Positions 33,937 to 45,367 of a stretch of DNA of 64,000 nucleotides are shown one piece after another. Location: NCBI GenBank assembly GCA_032718475.1, contig JAUCBJ010008183.1, forward strand, positions 1 through 64,000. The letters are read 5' to 3'. This DNA comes from Nemertoderma westbladi. Its lineage: Eukaryota; Xenacoelomorpha; Nemertodermatida; Nemertodermatidae. Position numbers and translations under genes: made by a program. The notes under the pieces were generated by a model that worked only from the letters and a program-made list of their open reading frames with translations, was not told the DNA's origin and did no database searches. Positions within the stretch are counted from its first letter, which is position 1. Every line of letters begins with the position of its first letter.

Positions 33937-34663
33937 CACCTATGAGTGCGCTTCAATTCCACTGGAACTCGATCTACTATCGGGTGTGGGGTGGAGTTCT
34001 TTTACTTGGAGTCGGCTTTCCAGGCCGCTCCCTCTGGGTATGATATTACTACCCCCTCTTGGTGCAACCCCAATCTGTATTGCACCAAGACATCTGGCGT
34101 CTCGGTTCGAGACAATTGTGGACTCCTCTCACACAATTTTTAACTACCACTCCACTCTAAATTGACTCTAACTTCTCTCTACTTCCACTCTAACTCCACT
34201 CCACTTTTGGACCTCTTTGTCCTCCCTTAGTCTGCCTCTTACCCCCCCCCCCCACATTTGAATCGCACCCGTACTCTCTCCACACGCCTCAATACCACCT
34301 CTCGCTATCTCCCCTGCTTTCTATACTCTACCCTTGCTCACTTTACCCCATTCACTCCTGACGAGCCTCACCCTCCCCTTCTGTGCCGTCGCACTTAAGA
34401 AGTGTGAAGTGTGTAGTGTCTCGTCTAGTCTCCCGTCCTCCTGTTATAGTCTATTGGTCCCCAGTCCCAGTAGCTAGTTGGAAAAAGGGTTACATGACTA
34501 TACTACTTACTTTGATTATATTGGATATTGATTATATGAGTATATTCTATTGATTATTACATATGTACATACTAATTGCACTTTTATTAAATTTGCACTT
34601 AGGAGTTCGTATTACTTCGCATGTGGTGCCTTCCAGGCATCCCCACATCTCCCCCTCCAAGTT
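33937..34663 (-). other. 3' untranslated stretch of the minus-strand BEL element
   Basis: Pyrimidine-rich on the plus strand, thus purine-rich in the element's sense. No coding motif. Confidence 0.5.
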
Positions 34664-37235
34664 CTAGTTCGCTCCTCCTGTCTTTGGGAACCATCTCAGT
34701 TCCTTCCCCCTGTCGTCGTCCTGTCTCGGTCGCTTCCTGGTTGTCGCCGCTCCCTTGCTCTTGTCCTCCTTAAGGTTCCTCATTCTTGCCGTTACTTCCC
34801 TACTGATTCCTGTCGTCGATTCCTTGGGCGCTGGTGTTATTAACTCCCGGTATCGCTTTGCAGGTGGCCCCTCTGAATGCCCCTGCTGCTTCCCCCTAGT
34901 GGCGTCCCATAGGATCACCTTCATGGCCCGCGGCACATACTCCGCCAGGAAATCTCTGAACTCTCCCCGGTTCTCTGGCGTCCAGCTGTCTAAATACCTC
35001 TGTGTATTCATCACTCCCGCATACGATGCCGCAGTTGATACTTCTTGATAAGTAAACTGAATCCTCCATTTGATGATTTCCAGGTGGGCCTCCTGGTTAA
35101 TATTAAAGAAACCCCACCGGAATTCCTGGGCCTTCATCCGCTGCCGCGTCATAATGCCGACATCGGCCCACTCCTCGAAGATCTTAAACTTCTCCTCGTC
35201 ATCCATCCAGTCATACTGGCGTCCGTAGTGCCCCCAGAAGTTGCAATTAGAACACCGGTTATGCAACCGTGGACATGCCGCCATCCTATGACTCGACTCG
35301 CGGCTGGAATTGATACAAGCAGCTCCTTTCCTGGTGAGTAAGCCTCCAGCAGTAATCGCAGCCGAGTACCAATGCGTCCCGCCCCAAGTTACCCTTCGCC
35401 CCAAGCAATCTCCTCGGTCTATGGAGTCGCTGGTAAGCAAACTTCTGGACGTTAACGTATTTGTCCATGTCTATGTCCTCGTCTCGCCTGGGCATCGTCT
35501 CTCCGAATACTACCCATGGTGCCATTCCTGGTTGCTCGCCCAACCTGATGGTGCTCCCTGCGAAATCCATCGCCGGCTCCTCATGCACCCAGGCCCGCTT
35601 GCCGGGTTTATCCCAGATGGCCCTCGCCCCGCTGGCCGTCACCACTCTCCCGCCAACCCAGTCCGTGTCTGAGTGGCCGATTCTCCCGATGGGCGGCATC
35701 TCTTCGAACTCGTCGTCATCCTGTCCTCCGCTGGGAGTGGCTCCAAACCTGGTATCCCGGTAGATCCACTGTGTCCCTTCCCACCTTGGCTCTCGCCCGT
35801 GACTTTCCATCCTTCCAGTTCCCCTGGCCTTCTCTTCGCAAAGTCACCTCGGCGCCCGCTGGCATGGGCGTCGCCTGCAATCCCGATGTCGACTGTTTCG
35901 GCGACCCTTCCGTCCACCCCAACTCTCGCCCCAGAGACTCGCCCGAGCTCCCTGATGTCCATTGTAAATCGTCTAAGGCCTGGGCCTTGAACCCGTAGCC
36001 CTCTCCTCTAGCTTCCGCCTCTCTTTCGTCTGCCTCCCTCCTTTCTCGTCTGGCGATTTCTTCCAATCGCTTCTCTTCTTGTCTATCCGCCTCTAGTTTC
36101 TCCCACCTCTGATACGGTGTATCCACCTCCCTGTCTACTAGATATCGGCAGTTGTAGTATACTGACTCGCCCTTCAGCCCCGGGTGGTCTACCAGACCCT
36201 CGAAAGCCACTTTGAAGGTTCTTCTGTAGTTCAGGGGTGATCCCGATAGCAGAAACGCCGTTGGCTCTCTTTCGATTACCACGGCCATGAATAGGTTTAG
36301 TAAACCTATCATTATCCAATCCTCCTGCAGGATATATCACTTCTGATATATCTTTATCGCTCCTCTCCGGAATTGATACACCTCTTGTTTCCCCGGCCTC
36401 GCTCCCCACTTCAGCGAGTTTGCCAACTCCGCTCCGTACTCCTCCCTGAATTTACCCCAGTCCATTGGCTTGTGGCAGACGAGCCCCATTAGCTGGCCCA
36501 TCACCACCGCTCCACAATGTCCTGTGTTCTCTAGTAATCCCAACCCGGCTGGCCCTGTCATAGCCATGTAGACCGTTTGCATGTCCAGGAGGTTGGGGGT
36601 CTCCGGACCGATGATCCTCTCTGCATCGTCCCACTTTTATCGTCGACTTCTCTCTTACTACGTTCTGCACCGCCCTTGGCAACCGGTTCAACTTCGGCCC
36701 GTTCTTCTTCCCATACGTTCCCAGATCGAACAGGAATATGTCCCCATTTGGCGCAGCCAATTGCAGAAGTATGGTTCTGGCCGACCCCGCCTACCCCCTA
36801 CTCGAACCCTCCTCGTCTTCCACGGTCCCTTCGTCACCTAGGACCATGTATCCTCCCCTCCTGACGGACTCTACGAACCTCTTCCAGTCCTTTCTTGGTG
36901 GTTCCATCGGATACTTCGGTATCCCGAACTTCGTCTTGTCTCCCTTCACCATGTAGTGGAAATGCTCGAGGATCGCGTTGTCTAGCGACGGCGTCCCATA
37001 GGTACCGACCAGCCGCCTCTCGTGCACCTCCCTAAAATGGTCCTGCAGCGCTCGCGCCTTGTGACCCTTCTCTAACCGCTTGTAGTAAGTATCCCCTCGT
37101 CTTCTCTTCCGGATGCCTCTCGGTGAAATCTACTAGTATCTCCTTTCCTCCCATCTCCGCCTTTCTCTTTCTAACAAGTTTCTCCGCCATTTCGAATGCT
37201 CCCGACCGCTCACCTATAAGGTGGTGCCTTGCCAA
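34664..37235 (-). pseudogene. Downstream ORF of the minus-strand BEL element: DEDD 3'-5' exonuclease-like domain plus CCHC zinc knuckles
   Basis: Several frames must be followed: shifts near 37,090, 36,620, 35,760 and 35,400, and an in-frame TAG near 36,790. In order: a basic N-terminus; GGYMVLGDEGT (36,855-36,820), resembling exonuclease motif I; TILLQLAAPNGDIFLFDL, the usual strand after it; STIKV then WDDAERI (about 36,625-36,600), resembling motif II; NLLDMQTVY; and a motif III-like QEVYQFRRGAIKIYQK ending at 36,337. Then a Glu/Arg-rich helix (about 36,110-35,980), a linker, CDYCWRLTHQERSC (exact C-x2-C-x4-H-x4-C), CSNCNFWGH (a second knuckle with the last Cys lost), and about 180 further residues. 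The same order recurs at 42.8-45.4 kb. The exonuclease assignment is inference from motif spacing; the zinc knuckles are direct. Confidence 0.55.
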
Positions 37236-38248
37236 GGCTCAATATAAGTGAGTGATGTAGTTAGGATGGTTTGTATGGTCCGATAATGGCCTATCTCTCT
37301 CAGAACGCTAGGTTTCCTGTTATATTTTCCTATTTTACTCCCTAAAATACTAAATTTTCCTAAATTCCCTAAATTTGTCAGTTACTATTATTATCTTCTA
37401 GAATATTTTTACCTACTGTTGCTATAATTTGTCGAATTTTGATTTTAATATTAATTTTAATTCTACAACTGTGCTATCAATATCTATATTGGAGTATTTA
37501 TTTTATAACCCCTATGGTTTGTATACAGGATGGACTAGCTACTTCTTACTGCGCTAGTCTGCACCAGGTAACCTCCTGGCCCTGTATCAAACATTCTGAC
37601 CTATTCTGTGGGCTGTGCAGTACAGTAGTATGTCTCGTGCGGCCTATACGAACTGTCCTGCTGTACCCACGTGCCCCCCTCTCACTACTCACTACTAACC
37701 CTACTAACTCTCTAACTCTACTAATTCTTACTAACACTCTAACTAACTCCTCTAACTCTTACTAACTCTTACTAATGGTACTACACGTACCCTCTTACTC
37801 TCTAACTAACTCCTCTAACGGTACTATGTACCCTCTTACTCTCTAACTAACTCCTCTAATGGTACTACGTACCCTCTTACTACTAACTAACTCCTCTAAC
37901 GGTACTACATACCCTCTTACTACTAACTAACTCCTCTAACGGTACTACATACCCTCTTACTACTAACTCCACTAACTCTTACTAACAGTACTACGTACCC
38001 TCTTACTACTCTTACTAACACTCTACTAACGGCACTACGTACCCTCTTACTACTAACTCTCCTAACTCTTACTAACTTCTATCTGCCTACTTACTTACTA
38101 CGTACTTACTATGTACTATTACTTTCCTTTCTCTTACTCTCAATCTATTATTTTATTATTTTATTATTTTTTTTTTTATATTTTGTGTGGGAAGGGCGTC
38201 TCGCCCTCAATCCCACCCCCCTCAGTCCAACACTTGGAGGACTAAACT
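37236..38248 (-). other. Spacer between pol and the downstream ORF
   Basis: Contains a tandem array at about 37,700-38,085 with seven 40-46 bp units, each carrying GGTACTACGTACC-like palindromes and CTCTTACTA. Otherwise AT-rich, with a poly-T stretch at 38,165. No coding motif. Confidence 0.65.
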
Positions 38249-41200
38249 CTATTGTGCCCCTTCTAGCAGGCGACATTTACCTACAGCCCTCCTGTAGGTC
38301 TTCCTGTCTTTCGCTCCTATCTTACCCCCTATCCGCACTTCCACCGATCGGACTCTTCCGTCCTCGTCGGAGTAAGTGTCTAATACTCTTGCTAGCCTCC
38401 ATTGATTGTTGATGATTGTGTCGTCCGTGACAATCACCAAATTACCCTTCTTTAACTCTCTAGTGGTATTTCTCCTCTTGCTCCTCCTATGTAGTGTGGG
38501 TAGGTATTCCTCGACCCACCTTCTCCAGTACTCTGCACTTATCGCCTTAGCAACTTTCCAACTCTGTCGGGAGTTTATGTCATCTGGGTCAACACCCCGC
38601 ATGTCGATGGTCGCCGGCCTTTCCATCAGAAAATGACTGGGTGTCAGCACATCTAGTGATTCTGGGTCGTCATTTTCTGGATATAACGGTCTGCTATTGA
38701 TGATACCCTCTCACTTAGCTAGCACCTTCCTTAGTATGTCCTCTGTCACCATGTGAGTGTTCATCAACTTCGTCATCAGACGCTTGGAACTACCCACAAA
38801 TCTCTCGATGCATCCTAAAGTATGCGGAGCATATGGCGTCCTTCTCTCCCACTTCACCTGTCATCTCCTCATGGCTGCACTGACTTCCTCTCCTTCCAGG
38901 ATGTCCAAGGCCTCCGCCAGTTCGTTCTCCGCCCCCACAAAGTTGGTTCAATTATCGGAGTAGATCACTGCGATCGTCCCACCTTTGCGGTCTCTGAATC
39001 TCTCTAGGGCATTGATGAATGCCGATGCGGTTGCATCTTGGGCGAGTTCTATTCCTACTGCCCTCGTGTTGTTATATACAAAGATGATGCCGTAGCGTTT
39101 CTCCGTGTGTCGCATCACCTTGATCTTTATCGGCCCGAACATATCTACGCCGCAGTGCGTGAATGGCGGGTCGTGCTGTCTCACCCTACTGGCCGGTAAT
39201 GGCGCCATCTCCTGTACAGCCCGCTCCTTTCTCGTCCATCGGCAGGTCTGGCACTGCCCCACTACCGCCTTTACCTTCTTTCTTAGCTGCATGATCCAGA
39301 AGGTCCTCTGTATCTCCGTGAGGGTCTGGTTGGTGCCCCCGTGCAATATCGACTTGTAGGAGTCCCAAATGATCTGGTGGACTATCGGCGATCTGTTTGG
39401 GATGATAATGGGTTTCGGTGGGATGATGAGGCTGTTGTTATTCAGCACTCTGGACTTCATTACTAGAATCCCATCATCAATGAGTTGTGGCGACATCGTG
39501 ATGAGCTCGCTGTCCCGACGAAGATGTTGTTGTTTGCTGACGCGCTCCACTTCGTCGCCGTAGTTCTTTCTCTATTCATACCATATTACGGCCTTAGCCG
39601 CTCCCTCCAGATCGATGTTTGGTTTCCTCTTGGCGTCCTTGCCAACTCCCTTGAGGAAATCCCCAAAAGCCCTCCAGTACGCCACCAACTTCTTGGTCTT
39701 GTACCAGGTTGAGCTGTAGCTGAGGAGTTTATCCGTCGGGTTATCGCATGGTTCTTCTGATTTTGGTTGCATCTCCCTGATCTCCCTCTCCATCTGACTA
39801 TATATCTCTTCACCTTCTGGGTCCTCTCCCTCTTCCTCTAGTGCTACTTCCTCTGAGCCCAGGTCCACCTTCTTCATTGGTGGCCAGGCCGTCTAATCGT
39901 TCAGGAACTGTGGCCCGTGCTGCCACAATACTTCCTTCTTTAAGAAAGTGTGGCGTGCCACGCCCCTCGATAACAAGTCCGCTGGGTTCTCATCCTTTGG
40001 GCAGTAGTGCCACCTTTCCAATTCTATGGTCGCCCTTATTTCATTCACCCTATTCGCGACGAATATAGGGTATCTCGTCTTCTCATTGTGCAGCCAACCA
40101 AGCACTACCATGGAGTCCGTCCAGTAGTGTGTTTCCACTATGTTGGGAATAGTGTCCATCAAGTAGGCTGTGGCCCTTACTCCTAATCTCGCAGCTGTCA
40201 ACTTGAGTTTCGGGACCGATGCTGAATCTGGCGGCGTTGACTTTGCTTTGCTGAATGCAAGTCTGGGCTTATGCAAGTCTGGTGCCGCTCCATATGCTTC
40301 CAATGACGCATCGGAGAACATATGTAGATCCAGTTTCGTCATGTCCCCATCAAGGAAGTACAAGCGTGGCATGCTGTACATCCCCATCTGTTCTAAAATC
40401 TCCGTCCACTTACTCCACTGCTTGCTGATTTATATGCAAGCAATGAATGCTTGCTTATATACTTTCTTAAGTATCTGTTTCCCCGTGACTAACAGTCGGG
40501 ATGCTAGGCCTAGGGGATCGTATATCCTTGCTATCTACGATACATAGCCCCTCTTTGTGTGGATGTCCGCACCCTCCTGGCTCAGCTGATACTTGAACTC
40601 GTCTGTCTCCCGGTTCCACACGATTCCCAGTGCCTTCTGCTGAGAATCTACTCTTTTGTTCACCATGTCCTGTCCCTTGGCTGTTGTGGGGTTATCCATG
40701 GTCGACTCTGGCCGTCTGTCCTCTATGGCTTTCATAAACTCCTCTGAACTGGATTGGAACTTGGTCAGGTTAAACCCGGATCCCTTCAGGATGTCACGAA
40801 CCTCGCGCCCTGTATCCAGTAGTTCTTTAACCGTATTTCCAGACTCCATTCCGTCGTCTACATAGAAGCCGCATTGAATCATATCGACCGCTTTGGCGCT
40901 ATACTTCCCTTCTTTCCCCTCTACTGTATCTCTTACAGCCACAGTCGTCGTAAATGAGGACGACTTGGCCCCCATGTTCTGCACCACCATCTTGTACATC
41001 AGTATTGTCGACGGTTCCTCGTCGCCGTTGTACCATAGGAAGCGCTGGCTGTCACTATCCTCTTCTGTCACACGGACTTGGTTGAACATGCCTTCAATAT
41101 CGCAGGTGAAGGCGTGCCTCCCATTTCTAAATCTCAGTAGGACCTCGATTCCCGAGTTATAGATATTTGGGCCCTCCAGCAGATAATCGTTTAGGCACTT

Positions 41201-42244
41201 GCCGTTGGTTTTAGCTGATGCGTCTACTACCATCCGCAATTTACCTTTCTTTGGATCTAGAGCCACATGAAGTGGCAGGTAATAGGTCCTGTCTGTGTTC
41301 GGTTCCTCGACCGGTAACTCCATGGCCCATCCTTTCTCAACATACTTCCTTATCGTCTTGTGAATGTACTCATCCTTCTCGGGGCTCCGCTTCAGCGTTT
41401 GCATCATTTTACGGAGCCTCGTGAGTACCATTCCCTTGTTATCCGGTAGCGGTAATTTTGGTTGTTTCCACACCATCCCTATGGTGTACCGCCCCTTGTC
41501 GCATCTCATCGACTCCTTCACACTTTGCATCGCTTGTTTATCTTCTACCGAGGTTCCGACCCCTGTCTCTTTTAGTCCCTCAAAGTCCTGTCTGTGTAGT
41601 CTCCTGAGCTGCTCCTCTGCTCCTTCATTTTCCATCTCCCTCATAGTTCCCGCGAACATGCACCCTGATGTCTCCGACATCCTAAACGGAATCTTGGTTT
41701 TAATTGGGCCGCTTAGCGTCCACCCGAATGGTGTTAATATTGCCATAGGGTCACGCTGTCTGTCTTCGCCGAAGACCGTCTGCATTCTCTCGTGGGCTGT
41801 CGGGCAGTCCATTCCTACTATAATGGATACCTTCCTAACGTCCACCTCTGGTATCGAGAAATTGATGCTGTCCAGGAATCTGTATTGTTCGACCTCGATG
41901 TTGGTTGGTCGCCTGGCGTTTATATTTATCGATTCTATCACCTGGATGGGGTCGATGGTCGCCCCATAATCGCATCCCGGTGCTATTGCTGCTATCTCGC
42001 ACCATCCCATCCTCATCTCCAGGACCTCATCTTTGCTGGAGATGGTTGTTACTGCCATCCTACTTGGCCTTGTCTTTTGTCCTATCTCTTCGGCCACCCA
42101 ATTCTCCACCAATGTGAAGGCTGCTCCACTGTCGACCAGCATCGGTGTGGTTACTGATCAACCGCCTTCTCCGATCACCCTCACTGGTACCACCCCGAGT
42201 AGTATCGTTCCTCTTTTCTTCACCCCTACAGTGCTTGTCGCCAT
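38249..42244 (-). pseudogene. BEL/Pao Pol: protease, reverse transcriptase, RNase H, integrase (in-frame stops only)
   Basis: ATG at 42,244-42,242 sits in a good start context. The same reading frame runs about 4 kb to TGA before 38,249, broken by about eight stops but no frameshift. In order: aspartic protease with LVDSG (42,137-42,125), 28 codons after the start and behind a TGA at 42,158-42,160; RT with RMVVDASAK, DIEGMFNQV and FYVDD (Asp-Asp at 40,853-40,858); the post-RT YDPLG block; RNase H with FSDASLEAYG and YWTDSMVVLGWL; an integrase zinc region (H..H, CQTC); core acids in GVDMFGP (about 39,145), YSDN (about 38,950) and CIERF (about 38,805); and a C-terminal DUF5641-like domain (KKGNLVIVTDD). 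It would make the element's DNA and integrate it. Stops lie near 42,159, 40,534, 40,436, 39,892, 39,571, 38,948, 38,865 and 38,715. Confidence 0.88.
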
Positions 42245-42302
42245 TGTCTGCCCTTTGCCTTGACCGAACTTAATTGGTGTTTCTTTGCATTGATCAGCTC
42301 TC

Positions 42303-42659
42303 TGAATGACTGAGTAAACTGAATTGCTACCTCAGCATATTGGTAATATATCTACTCATTCCTACATTACTCTGGCCTTTGTCCAGTGGATGCTTTTCCC
42401 CGCTCCTTATTGGTTAATAACCTATACCTACACGCCTCTCACCTCTGTGGGAGTACTTTCCCCCCCTGTTGGTTATTTGCCCTCTCGAGGTGGTTTGACT
42501 TCTAACTTCCCTTTGTGTGGCTTTTGGGGTGTGCATTGTCCCCGTTATTGGGTGTGATACGAGATTGGTTGTTATCAATCTCGTATCTCCAATATTGCTG
42601 AAAAGGGTGCCACTTCCCAACTCTATGGGGGCAATGAGGCGGAATTGAATCTACTCACA
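42303..42659 (-). mobile_element. 5' LTR of the minus-strand BEL element
   Basis: Partner of 33,544-33,897. On the minus strand it runs from TGTGAGTAGATTC to CAGTCATTCA. I do not recognise a standard tRNA primer site directly after it (GAGAGCTGATCAATGC). Confidence 0.88.
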
Positions 42660-42779
42660 AGAGACTACAGATACCTCATGTTGAGATGACGCGAGAATCT
42701 CAACCCCACTCTACTCAAGCGGTATGCTGGTCGCGAGGATGACCAACTTTCCTATCAGCATTCCGACTAGAGAGGAGAC

Positions 42780-45367
42780 GACCTACAAGATCCCTATAGT
42801 GGAGCATCTAGAGATCATATCGAATATGGATTTCCTCCCATCAGTAACATTTGGCAATGTGTTAGAAGGTTGCGGAGTTGCATAGAGCAATCGTTCAGAA
42901 AATCGTACGCAACGTGCCTCCACATATTACTGACTTTAAGGAAGTTGATCGCGCGGGGACGGTTATCACACCTTGCATCCTGCGAGGATATCTAAGGCGG
43001 ACGATTCGATTATGGATCGGAGTCGGCATGTTTGAGACTGACACTGACATCGTGACCAATTGGAAGGGGAAGCCAATTAGCCTCAATGATGAGAAGTCCA
43101 TCGGAAGGATATGGAACCCTACTGACGTTTTACTCGACGATTGGGACGCGACGAGTCAATCTCTGCGAGAGAATGGATACATGTCCTACGATAACAAAGG
43201 AGGGAGCCATCAGCAGAGCATCACTTTGAAAACCATTCAAACTAGGGCGCCAGGTGGAGTGCTACACATCTTTTGCCGACAGTGGATTGACTGTAAGATG
43301 CCGATGCCGGAGGGGACAACACAACGACACACTATGATCACGCAGATAGTAAAATCCATGGACCTAGCTTGTAACATAGAAGCTAGGATATTACCAAAGG
43401 CAGTGGCCGACATCGTACTCGATAAGAGTATTGTCAAGATCGGATCCGGTATATGGGAGGACCTCATTAGCGATTTTGCCGGGATGCCCGAGGCGGGGGA
43501 CCAATTTATGTGGACACTAGACCATTGTTGCTCTGGGCTATAGAGCAAGGATATTTCCGGAGTATAACACACTCAAAACTGGAACCGGTTATATATCATA
43601 CCTCATGTTTAGCTGGGATTATAAGGACAGTAAGAGGAGCAATTACACAGATGTATACGACGAAGGAGATACCCCCAACGTCAATGAGTTTGAGTCACAG
43701 TTAAAGTGGCGAGGATGTGTATATTGGGCGATTACCTCTCCTCCGCGGATAATCCTACAGTACTATTTGGTGATAAAATCATCGTTCAATGTATGTTTCA
43801 TCACCGATATAGTGTCTAGAATGATAAAGCGACACCCGTTATGTCTCGGTGAGGGACATACATTTTACGAGGGAGGGAGGATTCATATTGATGTATTTTG
43901 CCGATTCCTTCAACCATTCTGTAACACCGACGCCTACTGTGATGTTTTCATGCACGCGGGATTCAGCATTTTTCACGACATTTATCTCACCCATGCGGGA
44001 ATCCTCGTCGACAGACCAAATGTGGTTAGTGATGTTGACGATAGTACCCTATGACGGGGAACGCCACATGGAGATTAAGGACCCGGAAGGATCATGGAAG
44101 GTGCGCGCGCCTACCACGCTACGATAAAGCGCCACGCGCTTTATCATCCCGATGAAGATCCAACCGAGTCCACGATAAAAGGACGAGCCATTGTAGCAAC
44201 TTATTGAGATCGAGGAGAATCTTCCGAGGAAGTCACGAACCGAGATCCGCAAGCTCGAGAAGAGCGACGCCATGGTTTGTGTACAACCCACGGAGACGAA
44301 TGTACCGACTGATTCTGATGATAAAGACTATCATGTGGACGGTAGTGCTCGCCCTATAGGATATCTCATCTATGAACGCGTTTGGTACCCTGCCAACACC
44401 ATTTGAGGCAGATGTGGGGCTACGGGGCATCATGCCAATAAATGTGGAGCAAAGAACATCTCTCTTCCAGACTTAGTGTGCAACTGGTGTGGGGATCAGC
44501 AGTTCCACACTTTCTACACCTGTTGGTGCTTTGTGGCTCAGTGTACCTACTGTAACATTAAGGGACATAGAGCGTCGGAGTGTCAGCTCCGAGACGTCCC
44601 CTATGAGCATATGTCGGTAAAGATAACGCAACAGCTATGTGACCATTGGGAAGATTTAGCGGACGAGCATGTGTCGACGCAGTGACGACATTTCCCTATG
44701 AGAGCATATCTGGGATTCTGGGCCATCAACCCTCTCATAATGTCGAAAGAAGTGGAAAGAAGGAAGAACGTGTCAGCGATGCCTTATGTTAGAGGTGCTC
44801 GACATATTGCCATTAGATACCGGCTTTAAAGTTGTATGCGACTATTTCCTTCAAGTTTACCCCAATAATAAGAATACATGGAACTTTCAGACTGTGGTGA
44901 ACCGGATAACAGCTGGAGAGTTCAACAAATTACGAGTCGAACAGCGAAATCAGGGAGCCTGGCATTCTATTGCTTGGGCATATCGGAGCGAATTCTACCA
45001 CAAGCGCATGACCTCATGTATATTGGATGAGGCGGACGTTTTGCGCGAAACTGGTTTTAAGGCCACACCATTGCCAGAGAGGCTACGCCACCCCCAAGAG
45101 GACGCGCAATTCCGCATACTTAGAGCCCAAAAGGAAAGCCAAGAGATCAAAAAGGTGGTAAATGTCGCCAAGAGGACGACTTCCAAATCACAGATCCAGA
45201 TGATCCAAGGCACCGTTTCCCTTCCTAGAGAACCGCGTGAAGGGACAGAATTCGCTTTGCCCGAACCCATGAGGGTTCAGACGACGTCAGAGAGTGAGGT
45301 GTCGGCGGACGGATTGGATCCGCCCCTCAAACTCCTCTTTGTCAGGTCAAGTATTCTAGGTCATTGA
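42780..45367 (+). pseudogene. Second, diverged exonuclease-like/zinc-knuckle ORF (old plus-strand BEL element)
   Basis: The main frame 42,878-43,543 parallels the minus-strand ORF: DDWDATSQSLRENGYMSYD, then ITLKTIQTRAPGGVLHIF, then LPKAVADIVLDKSIVKIGS and GIWEDL (43,431-43,466), the last very like exonuclease motif II. The motif I glutamate position is a lysine here, so it would be inactive. After frameshifts near 43,510 come ESQLKWRGCVYWAI and a long tail. At 44,400-44,590 are three zinc-knuckle units: one with its first Cys codon replaced by TGA (44,403-44,405) but GRCGATGHHANKC intact, one CNWCGDQQFHTFYTC, and an exact CTYCNIKGHRASEC. 44,786-45,367 is a further open C-terminal part, cut by the LINE. 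Several stops; non-functional. Confidence 0.55.

Larger units (their letters stand above)
33544..42659 (-). mobile_element. Full-length minus-strand BEL/Pao LTR retrotransposon with pol-first layout
   Basis: Two direct repeats (42,303-42,659 as 5' LTR, 33,544-33,897 as 3' LTR) differ by about ten substitutions and one short indel, and on the minus strand begin TGTGAG and end CATTCA. A G8-AG polypurine tract touches the 3' LTR. Between them lie protease-RT-RNase H-integrase (42,244-38,249), a 1-kb spacer, and the exonuclease-like/zinc-knuckle frame (37,235-34,664). No Gag precedes pol; only about 58 bases separate the 5' LTR from the pol ATG. No 4-6 bp target duplication is visible (AAC on the left, AGA on the right). 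It sits inside the older plus-strand BEL element. Confidence 0.85.

Noticed and set aside
38249-42244. Stop codon reassignment or selenocysteine use
   Set aside because: All three stop codons occur in the frame, so one recoded codon cannot explain it.
34550-42263. Many plus-strand open frames of 60-200 codons
   Set aside because: Antisense shadows of the minus-strand BEL genes; the minus frames hold the conserved motifs.
33544-42659. Target-site duplication of the minus-strand BEL element
   Set aside because: The bases outside the two LTRs (AAC and AGA) do not match; a microsatellite adjoins the left side.
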